Assembly (NCBI RefSeq): GCF_000682735.1 | Contig: NZ_AWFD01000033.1 | Location: forward strand, 62,001-126,000 | DNA from: Hyphomonas sp. CY54-11-8 | GTDB taxonomy: Bacteria; Pseudomonadota; Alphaproteobacteria; Caulobacterales; Hyphomonadaceae | Reading direction: 5' to 3' | DNA length: 64,000 bases | Part shown: piece by piece, positions 63,742 to 64,000 of the stretch | Position numbering within the stretch: position 1 is the first letter of the stretch | Layout of the letters: every line of letters begins with the position of its first letter | Position numbers and translations under genes: made by a program | Notes under the pieces: model-generated | Databases searched by the model: none | What the model saw: only the letters and a program-made list of their open reading frames with translations | What the model was told of the DNA's origin: nothing

Positions 63742-64000
63742 ATGACCGGCCCGCACGCGCTTGCCATCCTCGTTATGCTCCTCTGGGCCGGTTGCTATCC
63801 GTTTATCGCAATGGGCCTGCCTGATGCGCCGCATCTGACCTTCGCCGCCTTGCGCGCCCTGCTTGCAGGGGGCGGCCTTCTTACGATTGCCGGTGCACGG
63901 AAATGCCGCCTTCCTTCCAGCGCGGCGGAATGGGGGTGGATCTGCCTGACGGGGCTCAGCATGACCAGTCTTGGCTATTTCGGCATGTTCCACGCCTCCG
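63742..64000 (+). CDS. DMT/EamA-family transporter (partial, cut by window edge)
   Basis: The frame opens with ATG at 63742, preceded by AAGGGG, and stays open to the end: 86 residues so far. The sequence begins MTGPHALAILVMLLWAGCYP, then FAALRALLAGGGLL and WICLTGLSMTSLGYFGMF, a normal start of an EamA (drug/metabolite exporter) protein with its first helices. The remainder lies beyond the window. It may mark the return to chromosomal genes or be part of the island. Confidence 0.8.
   Translation, partial: MTGPHALAILVMLLWAGCYPFIAMGLPDAPHLTFAALRALLAGGGLLTIAGARKCRLPSSAAEWGWICLTGLSMTSLGYFGMFHAS

Noticed and set aside
1..64000. CRISPR arrays, insertion sequences, rRNA genes
   Set aside because: No regularly spaced direct repeats, transposase frames with DDE/integrase motifs, or rRNA-like sequence were seen.

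Overview
The window is 64 kb of alphaproteobacterial chromosome. The protein set suggests Caulobacterales, possibly a Hyphomonadaceae-type marine organism. The basis is the ATP12-crcB-rluC cluster, the tatABC/serS/surE/pcm/yajC/secDF run, propionyl-CoA carboxylase beta, an Atm1-like exporter and the DUF1800/DUF1501 pair. There is no rRNA gene or taxonomic marker here, so the family level is inference.

Positions 1-4.4 kb hold a proline block (putP, proC, proB) and a MarR regulator. Positions 4.6-12.1 kb hold a two-component system followed by a complete heavy-metal RND tripartite efflux operon (adaptor, pump, a small DUF3240 protein, outer-membrane factor). Positions 12.1-16.4 kb hold an unknown protein, a phosphatidylserine-decarboxylase homologue that lacks the self-cleavage serine, an Atm1-like ABC exporter and a LOG-family protein. 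Positions 16.4-25.0 kb are an export superoperon on the minus strand (tatA-tatB-tatC, a NYN-domain protein, serS-surE-pcm, yajC-secD-secF), with xth divergent from tatA. Positions 25.9-29.3 kb carry an unrecognised pair (a vWA-like membrane protein and a four-helix, coiled-coil membrane protein) and an alpha/beta-hydrolase-fold protein. Positions 29.9-32.0 kb carry a TadG/TadE/TadE triad. Positions 32-37 kb hold housekeeping and lipid-catabolism genes (metallophosphatase, enoyl-CoA hydratase, a GNAT gene with no standard start codon, pccB). Positions 37.4-40.7 kb hold a DUF1800 lipoprotein and a Tat-exported DUF1501 protein. Positions 40.7-44.5 kb form a minus-strand run SDR, ATP12, HAD phosphatase, RluC, CrcB.

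A tRNA-Gly(CCC) gene at 44576-44649 marks an abrupt change. From there to about 63.6 kb almost everything concerns copper or accessory functions: a CusF-like lipoprotein, a CopA multicopper oxidase, CopB, a SHOCT protein, a DUF2231/NTF2-like fusion, DUF5676, DUF411, a permease, an ion channel, DUF6629, an FAD oxidoreductase with a cysteine-rich tail, a membrane AlbA_2 protein, PPK2, a cyclopropane-fatty-acid synthase, a sigma factor with a CxxC/CxC tail, a CPH-type copper ATPase, DUF2933, an isoprenylcysteine-methyltransferase-like protein, a lone Rieske protein and a Met/His-rich secreted protein. This looks like a copper-resistance island next to a tRNA, although no integrase or att repeat is visible in the window. 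A DMT-family transporter runs off the right edge.

The copper genes fit one scheme. The P-type ATPase exports Cu from the cytoplasm, CopA oxidises periplasmic Cu(I), and CusF-like, DUF411 and Met/His-rich proteins bind it. CopB acts at the outer membrane, and CFA synthase and PPK2 may help stress tolerance. No CueR, CopRS or CsoR regulator is seen. The sigma factor with a cysteine tail, directly upstream of the ATPase, is the best candidate regulator and is the most interesting feature of the window. Other points of interest are the unknown vWA/TM pair, the catalytically degenerate PSD homologue and the possible ATA start codon.
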